Shown: positions 53,519 to 62,464 of the stretch, in pieces
How the letters are laid out: each line of letters starts with the position of its first letter
Position numbering within the stretch: the first letter of the stretch is position 1
Source: Pararcticibacter amylolyticus
Lineage (GTDB): Bacteria > Bacteroidota > Bacteroidia > Sphingobacteriales > Sphingobacteriaceae
Assembly: GCF_003130405.1 (NCBI RefSeq)
Contig: NZ_QEAS01000001.1
Location: forward strand, 21,654-85,653
Direction of reading: 5' to 3'
DNA: 64,000 nucleotides
The notes under the pieces: model-generated
What the model saw: the letters and a program-made list of their open reading frames with translations, nothing else
What the model was told of the DNA's origin: nothing
The model's database searches: none
Position numbers and translations under genes: made by a program

Positions 53519-54886
53519 TTAATTAGCTGCAACTGCTTCCGGCTTCGGAAGCGGATCAGCATAATGAGCTAAACCATAGTTACGATCCATTGCTTCTTCA
53601 GGCCTGCTGACATGCCATTCAAACTCGTCCCTGAAATGACGAATAGCGCTTGCTACCGGCCATGCCGCAGCGTCTCCCAGAGGACAAATGGTATTTCCCT
53701 CTATCTTTTTCGAAACGTCAACCAGCAGATCAATGTCGCTCAGCTTGCCGTGCCCATACTCGAGCCTGTGAAGAACCTTCTCCATCCAGCCGGTTCCTTC
53801 TCTGCATGGAGAACATTGTCCGCAGCTTTCATGATGATAAAACCTTGCATAATTCCAGGTGTTCCGCACAATACACTGGTCTTCATCAAATGCAACAAAC
53901 CCGCCGGAACCCAGCATAGTGCCCGATGCAAAACCTCCGTCTGCCAGCGATTCGTACGACATCAGCCGGTTTTCACCGTTTAGTGTTTTAAGAATAAGAT
54001 TGGCAGGCAGGATCGGAACAGAAGAACCTCCTGCAACCACAGCTTTCAGCCGCTTGCCGTTAGCTATCCCGCCACAGTACTCGTCCGAATAAATAAACTC
54101 CTCTACCGGTACCCCCAGTTCAATTTCATATACACCTGGTTTGTTCAGATTACCGGAAGCTGAAATCAGCTTGGTTCCTGTACTCCGCCCTATCCCAAGT
54201 TTCGCATATTCATCCCCGCCGTCATTTATAATAGGCACCGTCGCAGCGATAGATTCTACGTTGTTTACAACAGTTGGACAATTGTAAAGACCCGAAATAG
54301 CAGGAAAAGGAGGCTTAATCCTCGGATTCCCTCTTTTACCTTCCAGAGATTCTATTAAAGCAGTCTCCTCCCCGCAAATATATGCACCCCCACCGGGCTG
54401 AACATATAATTCAAGATCATATCCCGAACCTAAAATGTTCTTTCCCAGAAAACCTGCATTCCTTGCCTCAGCTATAGCTTTTTCAAGAATCCGGATCTGG
54501 GGCATCATCTCCCCGCGAACATATATATATGAAGTGTTTGCTCCCAAAGCAAAGCTGGAAACAATCATTCCCTCTATCAGAAGATGAGGAATATAGGTCA
54601 TCAGATACCGGTCTTTAAACGTTCCGGGCTCCGATTCGTCACCGTTGCAGACCAAATACCTCGGCTTACCTTCAGGCTTAGCCAGAAAGCTCCACTTCAT
54701 CCCTGTAGGGAATCCGGCACCACCACGGCCGCGAAGCCCTGATTTCTTCACCTCCTCTACGACATCCTCGGGAGACATACCTTTAAGTACCTTCTCTACA
54801 GCACGGTATCCCCCTTTTTGCCGGTAAACATCAAAAGTGTTAATTCCGGGAACGTTTATATTTTCTAATAATAACTTGCGTCCCAT
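53519..54886 (-). CDS. nuoF: NADH-quinone oxidoreductase subunit F
   Basis: NADH- and FMN-binding subunit (455 aa). GLRGRGGAGFPTGMKW is the nucleotide loop; GGGAYICGEETALIESLEG belongs to the FMN/NADH fold. The [4Fe-4S] cluster (N3) ligands are in ESCGQCSPCREG and the later TICPLGD cysteine. It lies directly downstream of nuoE. Confidence 0.96.
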   Translation of the reverse strand: MGRKLLLENINVPGINTFDVYRQKGGYRAVEKVLKGMSPEDVVEEVKKSGLRGRGGAGFPTGMKWSFLAKPEGKPRYLVCNGDESEPGTFKDRYLMTYIPHLLIEGMIVSSFALGANTSYIYVRGEMMPQIRILEKAIAEARNAGFLGKNILGSGYDLELYVQPGGGAYICGEETALIESLEGKRGNPRIKPPFPAISGLYNCPTVVNNVESIAATVPIINDGGDEYAKLGIGRSTGTKLISASGNLNKPGVYEIELGVPVEEFIYSDEYCGGIANGKRLKAVVAGGSSVPILPANLILKTLNGENRLMSYESLADGGFASGTMLGSGGFVAFDEDQCIVRNTWNYARFYHHESCGQCSPCREGTGWMEKVLHRLEYGHGKLSDIDLLVDVSKKIEGNTICPLGDAAAWPVASAIRHFRDEFEWHVSRPEEAMDRNYGLAHYADPLPKPEAVAAN

Positions 54887-54889
54887 CGT

Positions 54890-55426
54890 TTATATTATTT
54901 GAGCTTTTTCAGCTGTTTTTAATCGTAAACCATCAATCAGCTCATCTACTTTCGCTTCAGTCAGGTTCTCATAAAAAGTATATTCAGGGCCTATCTGAAG
55001 AACTGGTCCCATTCCGCATGCGGCAAGGCACTCTACCCCCCGCCAGCTGAACAACCCGTCAGGAGTAACCTCCCCCTCCTTCACTTCCAGCTTTTGTTCG
55101 ATATACTTCATTATTTTTTCTGCACCAACAAGGCAGCAAGGGCCTGTCCGGCATACTTCCAAAACATATTTGCCCTGGGGTTTCAGGAAAAACATCGTAT
55201 AAAAAGTTGCAACTTCATACACTTCGATCGGCTTCAGATCAAGGAATTCGGCTACCTTGTCCATCACCGGCGTACTCACCCACCCATACTCAGCCTGAGC
55301 CAGGTGCAATATGGGGAGAAGAGCCGATTTTTGTTTTCCTTCCGGATAACGGGCGACAATCTCGTTGAACTTAGTAATAAGCTCAGGAGTGAAAACTATT
55401 TCTTCTGTGTTAGAAACTTTAAGCAT
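54890..55426 (-). CDS. nuoE: NADH-quinone oxidoreductase subunit E
   Basis: Thioredoxin-fold [2Fe-2S] subunit (178 aa). Cluster cysteines lie in CRTGPC (about 104-109) and CLAAC (about 143-147). It overlaps nuoD by eight bases (ATGCTTAA) and nuoF starts three bases after it. Confidence 0.95.
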   Translation of the reverse strand: MLKVSNTEEIVFTPELITKFNEIVARYPEGKQKSALLPILHLAQAEYGWVSTPVMDKVAEFLDLKPIEVYEVATFYTMFFLKPQGKYVLEVCRTGPCCLVGAEKIMKYIEQKLEVKEGEVTPDGLFSWRGVECLAACGMGPVLQIGPEYTFYENLTEAKVDELIDGLRLKTAEKAQII

Positions 55427-56627
55427 CTAATTCTCCTGCAATTACATTTAAACTACTCATGTTAATAATAGCATCCGACAAAAGCATTCCGCGGCTCATC
55501 GGTGCATACATCTGATAATTGATAAAACTTGGCCGACGGAAATGCAGCCTGTAAGGTGCGCGTCCCCCGTCGTTAACCAGATAAAACCCAAGTTCTCCAT
55601 TTGCTCCTTCCACACAGTGATATACCTCTGTCTTAGGAGTATCGATCTCACCCATAACAATCTTAAAATGATAGATCAGGGCTTCCATATTATTGTACAC
55701 CTCTTCTTTAGGAGGAAGATATATCTCTGGCACGTCAGCGTGAAATACGCCCTTCTCCTCTTTTTCCAGTTTCTCAAGCGCTTGCTCTATGATCCGGATA
55801 CTCTGATACATTTCTTCATTCCTGACCATATAACGGTCATATACATCCCCGGTAGTACCAACAGGAATATCGAAATCAAAGTCCTCATAAGAACTGTAAG
55901 GCTCATTGACCCTTACATCATAATCCACACCACATGCCCTCAGGATAGGACCCGTCCAGCTGTAATTTAAAGCTGTCTCGGCATCCACTGCACCTACGCC
56001 AGCTGTTCTGTCAATAAAAATGCGGTTGCGTGTAAAAAGCTCTTCAAACTCCTTCAGCACCGGTGGGTATTCCTTTACAAACTTTTTGATCTTCGCCCAG
56101 GCGATATCATTGAAATCCCGCTCAAAGCCGCCGATACGTCCTATATTAGTCGTTAACCTGGCTCCGCATATCTCTTCGTAGATCTCATATATATGCTCCC
56201 TCTTCTCCATGAGATAAAGGAAGCCCGAATAAGCACCTGCATCTACTCCCAGAATTCCGTTACAAATCAGGTGATCGGAAATCCGGGCAAGTTCCATGAT
56301 GATCACCCGCATGTAATCTACCCTCTTGGGAGTTACAACGCCGAGCATCTTTTCAACTGTCATATGCCAGCCCATATTATTAATGGGCGACGAACAATAG
56401 TTCATCCTGTCTGTAAGAGGAGTGATCTGGTAGAAAGGGCGGTGTTCTGAGATCTTCTCAAATGCTCTGTGAATATACCCGATAGTAGAAACGCCGCTCA
56501 CGATACGTTCACCATCCATCTCCAGCACGTTCTGAAATACCCCATGAGTCGCCGGATGCGTAGGCCCCAGGTTTAATGTAGTGGTTTCCTTACGCTCCTG
56601 ATTATTTATAATAACGGGTTGATTCAT
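55419..56627 (-). CDS. nuoD: NADH-quinone oxidoreductase subunit D
   Basis: The 49-kDa-type quinone-site subunit (402 aa), homologous to the large subunit of NiFe hydrogenase. Recognised by NLGPTHPATHGVFQNVLEMDG, GYIHRAFEKISEHR, and the C-terminal GRAPYRLHFRRPSF. It is separate from NuoC, which is fused to NuoD in E. coli. Confidence 0.96.
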   Translation of the reverse strand: MNQPVIINNQERKETTTLNLGPTHPATHGVFQNVLEMDGERIVSGVSTIGYIHRAFEKISEHRPFYQITPLTDRMNYCSSPINNMGWHMTVEKMLGVVTPKRVDYMRVIIMELARISDHLICNGILGVDAGAYSGFLYLMEKREHIYEIYEEICGARLTTNIGRIGGFERDFNDIAWAKIKKFVKEYPPVLKEFEELFTRNRIFIDRTAGVGAVDAETALNYSWTGPILRACGVDYDVRVNEPYSSYEDFDFDIPVGTTGDVYDRYMVRNEEMYQSIRIIEQALEKLEKEEKGVFHADVPEIYLPPKEEVYNNMEALIYHFKIVMGEIDTPKTEVYHCVEGANGELGFYLVNDGGRAPYRLHFRRPSFINYQMYAPMSRGMLLSDAIINMSSLNVIAGELDA

Positions 56628-56635
56628 GTCTTTTT

Positions 56636-57139
56636 TTACCTTCCGAAGAAAAAGTCTTTTTTATCTACACGGTTAGGATCCTCCAGTGGATATTCTTTCC
56701 GCATTGGAAACACCGTCATATCGTCAACATTTAAAATGCGGCGTAAATCAGGGTGTCCTTCAAAATTTACCCCGAAGAAATCATAAGTTTCCCTCTCCAT
56801 CCAGTTCGCGCCTTCCCATAAAGGGGTAGCACTCGGAATGGAAGGGTTTGCGTCTTCAAGAAACACCTTAATACGCACTCTTACATTGTTTCTGAAGCTG
56901 TGAAGATGATAGATCACCCCGATTGGCAGCTCCTTTTCAGGATAATGGATCCCCGTAATGTCTGTAAGAAAATTAAAATTCAGCTCCTTATCTTCCTTAA
57001 GGAATCTGAGTATCTCAAGGATGTCCTCACGTCCAGCCTCAAAAGTTAAAAGTCCGTGTGGTTCTGATGAAAGCGAAATTTTAGATCCAAACTTTGCACT
57101 GAGTTTTTCCAGTACAGCCTGGTTACTTATTTTTCCCAT
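56636..57139 (-). CDS. nuoC: NADH-quinone oxidoreductase subunit C
   Basis: The 30-kDa-type subunit (167 aa). It contains the signature ERETYDFFGVNFEGHPDLRRIL (in two adjoining parts) and a C-terminal FPMRKEYPLED. It begins directly after the nuoB stop with no spacer. Confidence 0.94.
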   Translation of the reverse strand: MGKISNQAVLEKLSAKFGSKISLSSEPHGLLTFEAGREDILEILRFLKEDKELNFNFLTDITGIHYPEKELPIGVIYHLHSFRNNVRVRIKVFLEDANPSIPSATPLWEGANWMERETYDFFGVNFEGHPDLRRILNVDDMTVFPMRKEYPLEDPNRVDKKDFFFGR

Positions 57140-57682
57140 TTACTGGATTCCGTATTTGTTTAATAACTCCTTATATTCTGGCAGATTCCTTCTGCGCATT
57201 GGCTCATTCCGTACAAGGTCCTGCAGTTTCAGCACCCCGTTCAGGATAGCTTCCGGACGTGGCGGACAGCCTGGAACATATACATCCACAGGAATAACCT
57301 CATCGATTCCCTGCAGCACCGAATAGGTATCAAATATGCCTCCGCTTGTGGCGCAGGCACCTACTGCAATCACCCAGCGAGGCTCGGCCATTTGCAGATA
57401 TACCTGTCTTAAAACTGGCGTCATCTTCTTCGCAATCGTTCCCATAACCAGCAACATGTCTGCCTGCCTTGGCGAAAAAGAGGGCCTTTCCGAACCAAAA
57501 CGGGCAAGGTCATAATGCGCTCCCATTGTAGCCATAAACTCTATCCCGCAACAGGAAGTTGCAAAGGGTAAAGGCCATAACGAGTTTGCCCTCGCCAGCC
57601 CCACTACCTTATCAAAAGAAGTTGCAAAAAAGCCCGACCCCTCTATCCCCGCAGGTGCTTCTGCTAATTTAATATCACTCAT
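57140..57682 (-). CDS. nuoB: NADH-quinone oxidoreductase subunit B
   Basis: Subunit holding the terminal cluster N2 next to the quinone site. Cluster cysteines are in [11 protein letters not shown] (tandem Cys), VGACATSGG and [10 protein letters not shown] start at ATG 57682 (180 aa, [10 protein letters not shown]) because a Shine-Dalgarno sequence precedes it. The upstream in-frame ATG at 57739 would translate a hairpin and a T-run. Confidence 0.95.
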   Translation of the reverse strand: MSDIKLAEAPAGIEGSGFFATSFDKVVGLARANSLWPLPFATSCCGIEFMATMGAHYDLARFGSERPSFSPRQADMLLVMGTIAKKMTPVLRQVYLQMAEPRWVIAVGACATSGGIFDTYSVLQGIDEVIPVDVYVPGCPPRPEAILNGVLKLQDLVRNEPMRRRNLPEYKELLNKYGIQ

Positions 57683-57687
57683 TTTGT

Positions 57688-57695
57688 CTCCTTTT
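57688..57695 (-). promoter_or_regulatory. Ribosome binding site of nuoB
   Basis: Minus-strand AAAAGGAG, five bases before ATG 57682. It decides the nuoB start against an ATG 57 bases upstream. Strong Shine-Dalgarno sites are uncommon in this window. Confidence 0.65.
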
Positions 57696-57698
57696 AAA

Positions 57699-57735
57699 TA
57701 AAAAAAGCCCATTTCATCATATATGAGAATGGACT
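57699..57735 (-). terminator. Attenuator-like hairpin between nuoA and nuoB
   Basis: On the minus strand AGTCCATT (57735-57728) pairs with AATGGGCT (57713-57706). The stem is extended by TCAT/ATGA with a bulge and is followed by seven T. It has the form of a rho-independent terminator inside the operon. Confidence 0.5.
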
Positions 57736-57736
57736 T

Positions 57737-57744
57737 CAAAGTTA
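57737..57744 (-). promoter_or_regulatory. Possible -7 promoter box before nuoB
   Basis: Minus-strand TAACTTTG, an exact TAnnTTTG match, directly upstream of the hairpin. No -33 partner found. Confidence 0.3.
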
Positions 57745-57795
57745 CTAAAATAACACGCTCTATACGTGCAGCCTAATTATTTAGAACGATTCTAA

Positions 57796-58167
57796 TTACT
57801 CCCAGTCCAGTGCTTTTTTCTTAATTACATAGATGAATCCCAGCAGGAGTGTGCCCATAAAAATGAACATTTCAATCATCCCGTTAACTCCCATCTCTTT
57901 GAAATTAACAGCCCAAGGATACATAAAAATAACTTCCACATCAAAAAGGACAAACAGTATCGCCACCAGGAAGTACTTAATTGAAAACGGAGTCCTCGCA
58001 TTCCCCACTACTTCTATACCCGCTTCAAAAGGGCTTAACTTATCTTTAGTCTTTCTCTTTGGCCCGATCATGTGAGTAAGGACCATTGTAAAAAGTACAA
58101 ATCCTAATGCTACCAGCATCTGGATTATAATAGGTAAATAATCAACCGGCATACTTGACGATTTCAT
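57796..58167 (-). CDS. nuoA: NADH-quinone oxidoreductase subunit A
   Basis: Small membrane subunit (123 aa, three helices). The conserved loop is KLSPFEAGIEVVGNARTPFSIKYFLVAILFVLFDVEVIF-like, with PFEAG and FDVEVIF. First gene of the complete nuoA-N operon on the minus strand; a -7 box lies 21 bases upstream. Confidence 0.95.
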   Translation of the reverse strand: MKSSSMPVDYLPIIIQMLVALGFVLFTMVLTHMIGPKRKTKDKLSPFEAGIEVVGNARTPFSIKYFLVAILFVLFDVEVIFMYPWAVNFKEMGVNGMIEMFIFMGTLLLGFIYVIKKKALDWE

Positions 58168-58187
58168 GTATTGTTCTGCTTTTCGGG

Positions 58188-58195
58188 CAAATATA
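58188..58195 (-). promoter_or_regulatory. -7 promoter box of the nuo operon
   Basis: Minus-strand TATATTTG, an exact TAnnTTTG match, giving a leader of about 17 bases. The preceding gene's terminator (58198-58225) occupies the spacer and -33 region. Confidence 0.5.
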
Positions 58196-58197
58196 AA

Positions 58198-58225
58198 AAA
58201 AAGAGCCTGTTACCAGGCTCTTTTT
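58198..58225 (-). terminator. Terminator of the TonB/TPR cluster
   Basis: A 12-bp perfect stem (AAAAAGAGCCTG and its complement) with a four-base loop and T-run on the minus strand, five bases after the TPR gene stop. Confidence 0.88.
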
Positions 58226-58229
58226 AAAT

Positions 58230-59888
58230 TTAATTTCCTAAGGACTTCAGCGCTTCAGGCGCGTATGTGTTGGTCGGGTCAAGAGCTATTGTCTTATTGA
58301 AATACTCTTTCGCCTTCGCCTGGTTTGTTCGCATATAGTAAGCACCTATATTATTGTAAGCTTCCGCCAGATTCTTCTTGTAACGGGCATCTGCCATCGC
58401 TTCAGGCTTTTCAGCAAGTACAGCGATATACTTCTCATAAAAAGGAACCATCAGGCCTTTTGAGTTCTGCTCATCATCCAGAAGCCGGTTTACACGGGCT
58501 CTGTACAAATAAGAGTCCGGAGTTGTAGGCGACTTTTGAGAAACATAACTGAAAGCAGAATCTGCTTTAACAAGAATGTCTTTGCTAGCCTTTTGAACAT
58601 CAGGAGTTTTTCCGGCATAGTCAAAGTAATAGGCCATTCCAAGATAGAAATGATCATATATAACTGTCTTCGAAGCAGAATTAGAAGTAGCAAGCTGATA
58701 TAATTTAGCAGCAAGCTCGTAGTTCTTGCCTGTAAACTGCTCCTTTGCCAACTCACTGAGTGGCTCTGCATAAGCTGAATCTATAGCTACTGCCTTTGCA
58801 AGTGACGATACGCCGCTTGTATCATTAGCTTTTAACTTTGCACGTCCAAGGTAATAGTAATCCTGTCCGATAACTCTTTCAGGCTCTACTTTACTCATAA
58901 AATCATTCAGAGCTTTCACACTTTCTTCAAAGTGACCATTCTCGAATGCAGCATAACCGAGATATCTGTAGATACGTGGATTAGCTTTGTCGAGCTGCGC
59001 CATTTGCTGGGCTTCCTGCTCCAGTGCTTTATATTCACCTGCCAGGATCAGGAAGTCTGCATAACGCATTCTTGAATCTAAAGAACGGTCAGTGTTATCC
59101 ATATACTTTCCGTAGAATTCAAGTGCCTGCTTCATCTTAGCATTATACTCATTAGGCTGATCTTTAGCCCACTCATAATACGTTTCTGCAAGTTCCCTGT
59201 ATGCAGGAGCATAATTAGCATTAGTAGCCAGAATCGCATTAAACTCATCAGCAGATTCCTTGAAAGCCTTTGAGCGTCTTACACTCTTTCCTAATTCAAT
59301 TTTCGCTCTTAACAGGTTCTTATCCATATCAAAGGCGGTCCGGTAAGCGCCGTAAGCCTCGCTGTTCTTCTTATCACCTATATAGGCATCTCCCAGGGCA
59401 AGATAAACTTCCCCATCTTTCTCGTTGATGGATTTGGCTTTCTCAAGATGAGTAATGGCTGTCGTGTAATCCTTAGCCAGGATATAAGCCTTTCCCATAT
59501 ATAAATATGGAGTATTATCTTTCTTCTTGGCAAGAGAGATGGCTTTATCAAAATTAGTTTTTGCCCCTGCAGCGTTTTTTGCGAGAAGCTCTATTGTGCC
59601 CTGGCCCACATAATTCAGGGGATACTCGGCATCCGAACTAACCCCTTTCGAATACGTTGCTTTGGCCGAATCTGTATAATTAGTCTTCAGATACACATTC
59701 CCAAGAAAGAAATAATTTTCTCCTGCAGCTGGTTGTGCCGCAATCAATTTCTTCAGAATAGTCTTAGCCTGCTGATACTGCTCTGCATCAAAAGCCTTTT
59801 TTGCATCCGCCAAATTCTGTGCAAAAACTGCCGTCACCGTCAACACCCCTACCAGGCCTGCTTGTACTGCTCTTTTTATCACTTTCAT
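58230..59888 (-). CDS. Exported tetratricopeptide repeat protein
   Basis: A 552-residue periplasmic or outer-membrane-associated protein. A signal peptide ends near VFAQ (residue 24). The rest is a string of TPR-type helical repeats, e.g. ENYFFLGNVYLKTNYTDSAK, PYLYMGKAYILAKDYTTAI and PRIYRYLGYAAFENGHFEES. TPR arrays mediate protein contacts. It is the last gene of the ExbB-TonB cluster, 30 bases after the PstS-like gene; a structural or assembly role there is inferred. Confidence 0.82.
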   Translation of the reverse strand: MKVIKRAVQAGLVGVLTVTAVFAQNLADAKKAFDAEQYQQAKTILKKLIAAQPAAGENYFFLGNVYLKTNYTDSAKATYSKGVSSDAEYPLNYVGQGTIELLAKNAAGAKTNFDKAISLAKKKDNTPYLYMGKAYILAKDYTTAITHLEKAKSINEKDGEVYLALGDAYIGDKKNSEAYGAYRTAFDMDKNLLRAKIELGKSVRRSKAFKESADEFNAILATNANYAPAYRELAETYYEWAKDQPNEYNAKMKQALEFYGKYMDNTDRSLDSRMRYADFLILAGEYKALEQEAQQMAQLDKANPRIYRYLGYAAFENGHFEESVKALNDFMSKVEPERVIGQDYYYLGRAKLKANDTSGVSSLAKAVAIDSAYAEPLSELAKEQFTGKNYELAAKLYQLATSNSASKTVIYDHFYLGMAYYFDYAGKTPDVQKASKDILVKADSAFSYVSQKSPTTPDSYLYRARVNRLLDDEQNSKGLMVPFYEKYIAVLAEKPEAMADARYKKNLAEAYNNIGAYYMRTNQAKAKEYFNKTIALDPTNTYAPEALKSLGN

Positions 59889-59918
59889 AGTTTACTTTAA
59901 TATTCTGTCGTTTTATTG

Positions 59919-60824
59919 TTATTTGATTAATATTTCTCTTGGAGGTATACTGTCAGGCAATAATCCCGACTTTAAAACAATTCTCTGACCGGTTTCTCCG
60001 GCAAGGAAGGAGGCAAATCCCCAGCCTAATCCTGCTCCCCCCTGGCAGTTGATAATATATAAATCCCTCCGGAGCGGGTAAAGCTCCATCGCCAGGTTAT
60101 CCTGACTGGGTTTATAATATTTATCAGAACCAGGGCTTCCGGGAACATTTTTCACACCAAGAACCCGTAACCCTTCTATCAGCGGCTCGAGTTCTTTCCC
60201 GGGTTGTTTATACCAGTTTATACCTATAACACCAATTACCCCTGAATTATTGTGTACAAACTTAATAACTTCCGAATTTGTTTCAAGTGCATATACACCT
60301 TTAGTCGGCAATTTACTAATTTTTGCCAGATCTTTTAAATATCTTACGGTACTTGAATTAGGATTATCAAAAACTAACTTCCTTTCAGACGGTTTCCCCT
60401 GCATTATGTCAATAATTTCCTGAACAGTAATAACTGAATCAGCAGAAGAACGCTTCGAAATCAGCGCAACAGCGTCAATTGCGAATCTTGTATTCCTTAT
60501 TTTGATGTTTTTCCGTTCAAAAACTCTTGCTTCCTCTTTGGTAAGAAGCCTCGACATGACGGCAACCCGGGCACTGTCACTTAAAAACTGGTTGACAAGC
60601 ATATTCTCAGGGCGGTAAACCAACTGAATATCGGCACGCGGGTAAGTATTTTCAAATACATACCACTGATCCTCCACTATAGGAGAAAAACTTTCATCCA
60701 CCAGTATTTTAGTAGATCCGCTGGTTTCAGTCTCCTCCTGTTTATTACTATTACCGTTGCAGGCTGCAAACAGAAGAGCTAAAGAACCAAGACAAGCAAT
60801 AAACTGTTTCATACTATCATTCAT
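59919..60824 (-). CDS. PstS-like substrate-binding lipoprotein
   Basis: A 301-residue lipoprotein of the phosphate-binding PstS type. The lipobox is LFAAC (Cys22). The body contains KILVDESFSPIVEDQW, NSSTVRYLKD and NNSGVIGVIGINWY, and the C-terminal RDLYIINCQGGAGLGWGFASFLAGETGQRIVLKSGL-type segment typical of the family. No PstC/A/B transporter genes are adjacent; instead it lies with TonB. ATG 60824 is chosen because it overlaps the upstream gene by ATGAATGA, the same 8-base overlap as pseG/pseI; ATG 60812 is possible. Ligand unknown; phosphate is only the family precedent. Confidence 0.82.
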   Translation of the reverse strand: MNDSMKQFIACLGSLALLFAACNGNSNKQEETETSGSTKILVDESFSPIVEDQWYVFENTYPRADIQLVYRPENMLVNQFLSDSARVAVMSRLLTKEEARVFERKNIKIRNTRFAIDAVALISKRSSADSVITVQEIIDIMQGKPSERKLVFDNPNSSTVRYLKDLAKISKLPTKGVYALETNSEVIKFVHNNSGVIGVIGINWYKQPGKELEPLIEGLRVLGVKNVPGSPGSDKYYKPSQDNLAMELYPLRRDLYIINCQGGAGLGWGFASFLAGETGQRIVLKSGLLPDSIPPREILIK

Positions 60825-61041
60825 CCTTTCTCGTTTGGAGAAGCCTTACCAGCCGCAAAAAAGAATAGGCAATCAAAAAAACGCCAAATACAATACGGTA
60901 TTGCTTTTCAAGATGCAGCGGAATGCCATCCCAGAAGATAATTGCCATTCCTACTACCAAATAAAAAACAAACATGAACAGCCCAAAAATGAACAAAAAT
61001 CGCTTTGCGGGCGATTTTTGTCTATTTTCTCTTTCTATCAT
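60817..61041 (-). CDS. Small two-helix membrane protein of unknown function
   Basis: A 74-residue protein with a basic N-terminus (RENRQKSPAKR), two membrane helices (about 15-37 and 48-65), and a basic tail RLVRLLQTRKDE. No family recognised. It lies four bases after tonB and overlaps the PstS-like gene by eight bases, so it is very probably translated as part of the cluster. It may be an accessory to the Ton complex; this is an inference from position only. Confidence 0.7.
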   Translation of the reverse strand: MIERENRQKSPAKRFLFIFGLFMFVFYLVVGMAIIFWDGIPLHLEKQYRIVFGVFLIAYSFLRLVRLLQTRKDE

Positions 61042-61045
61042 TTCT

Positions 61046-61882
61046 TTAATTTCCTCCTTCGAGATTCAGCATGATAGGTAAAGTATACTGAACACGAACC
61101 GGCCGGCCGTTCTGAATACCTGGCTTCCATTTAGGAGCCTTTTTCAGCATTCTCATTGCCTCATCGCCAGTACCCATTCCAAGGTCGCGGACAACCTTAA
61201 TATCTGTCAGACTTCCATCCTTTTCAACGATGAAGCTGAGAATCAGTCGTCCGGATACCCCTTGCTCACGGGCTGCTGCAGGATAAACATAGTTCTTACT
61301 AACATAAGCATAGAATTTCTGGATACCACCTGGGAAATCAGGCATTTCCTCAATACTTGCGAAGTCGTGAACGCTGTTATCTTCAACAACTGCCTGTTTG
61401 GTCGGAGGAGCAGTACCAACCGGTTCGTCGATCCTGATCTCTGCGTTAGGATCTCCGGCAATGGTTTTCTGACCCGGATCCGCTACCTTCAGTTCTTCAA
61501 CGGTTGGGGGCTCTTCGTCTCTTACCTTTTCAGCCGGTACAACTACCGGAGGCGGGAAACGCACCTGGTCTACCCTTGGTCTTGGAGGTTCAGCAGCTGG
61601 CGGCGGCGGTGGAGCCTGCTCATCTACTGGCGGCGGCGGTGTCAATACCACCTCCGTCTGAATCACTCTTTCTTCTGTTTCACTATCTGGAGTCAACCCT
61701 TTGATATACTTTATAATAAGCGGAGAGCTTATTGCAAGGATAAAAAGGATACTTCCAATGATCAGCGCCCGGTTCGTGGTTTTGGCGTTATTCTTACGAA
61801 GCTGGTATGCCCCGTAAGCCTGATTCCTGCCAGTAAACACGACGTCGATCCACTGAAGATTATAAATATCTAACTTTGCCAT
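61046..61882 (-). CDS. tonB: Energy transducer TonB
   Basis: A 278-residue protein linking inner-membrane proton flow to outer-membrane receptors. A cytosolic N-terminus containing NQAYGAYQLRKN, then one helix (about 35-55). A periplasmic Pro-rich spacer runs from about 85 to 130 (PPPPPVDEQAPPPPPAAEPP). The TonB C-terminal domain is at about 190-276 with YPAAAREQGVSGRLILSFIV. Tight gene order after two ExbD genes confirms the assignment. Confidence 0.93.
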   Translation of the reverse strand: MAKLDIYNLQWIDVVFTGRNQAYGAYQLRKNNAKTTNRALIIGSILFILAISSPLIIKYIKGLTPDSETEERVIQTEVVLTPPPPVDEQAPPPPPAAEPPRPRVDQVRFPPPVVVPAEKVRDEEPPTVEELKVADPGQKTIAGDPNAEIRIDEPVGTAPPTKQAVVEDNSVHDFASIEEMPDFPGGIQKFYAYVSKNYVYPAAAREQGVSGRLILSFIVEKDGSLTDIKVVRDLGMGTGDEAMRMLKKAPKWKPGIQNGRPVRVQYTLPIMLNLEGGN

Positions 61883-61903
61883 CTTTATTATTAATTAATG
61901 GTA

Positions 61904-62446
61904 CTAATATATCCCGTCTCTTTTCAGCAAACCAATCTCCGGTTCGGTAATATCAACGATAGCATACTGCTGAACATTGGTGATTTTAATCTCATCCAGG
62001 ATGTCCACCAGGTTTCTATAATTTGACTTATCACTTGGTTTTACCAGAACAATCAAATCTTTCCCGGTTGCCGCCTTGATTTCTTTGGCTTTGTCAAGGA
62101 TAGCTTTGCGGATGCCATCCTTACCATAGTTTTCAACTGTCGGAGGAGTTTTCGGATTATCTACCAGTCCGATATACCACTCAATCCTGTTCTTGTTACC
62201 CAAAAGAAGAGTCATCGTCCTGGTATCAGCAACATCCAGCTGATCTTGCTTGTTGTCATTCTTGTCCGGCATGGCAAGGTCCATTGCCTGGGGTTTTGCT
62301 AACGTGGTGGTAAGCATGAAGAAAGTGATCAGAAGGAACATCAGGTCAACCATTGGAGTCATGTCCACACGAGTTGACTGCTTCTTGCTTCTTACCTTCC
62401 CGCCTTTATGTTTACCGCCACCCCCGCCGGTGTCTAATTCTGCCAT
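61904..62446 (-). CDS. exbD: ExbD/TolR family protein (second copy)
   Basis: A 180-residue biopolymer transport protein: Gly/Lys-rich cytosolic start, RVDMTPMVDLMFLLITFFML with the proton-carrying Asp in the single helix (about 28-47), and a periplasmic domain. It differs clearly from the other ExbD copy upstream. Part of the ExbB-ExbD energising complex for TonB. Confidence 0.9.
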   Translation of the reverse strand: MAELDTGGGGGKHKGGKVRSKKQSTRVDMTPMVDLMFLLITFFMLTTTLAKPQAMDLAMPDKNDNKQDQLDVADTRTMTLLLGNKNRIEWYIGLVDNPKTPPTVENYGKDGIRKAILDKAKEIKAATGKDLIVLVKPSDKSNYRNLVDILDEIKITNVQQYAIVDITEPEIGLLKRDGIY

Positions 62447-62464
62447 ATCTTTATTTTATTTGAA

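Noticed and set aside
57683..57739. Longer N-terminus for nuoB
   Set aside because: It would translate a hairpin and T-run; the Shine-Dalgarno sequence fixes the start at 57682.
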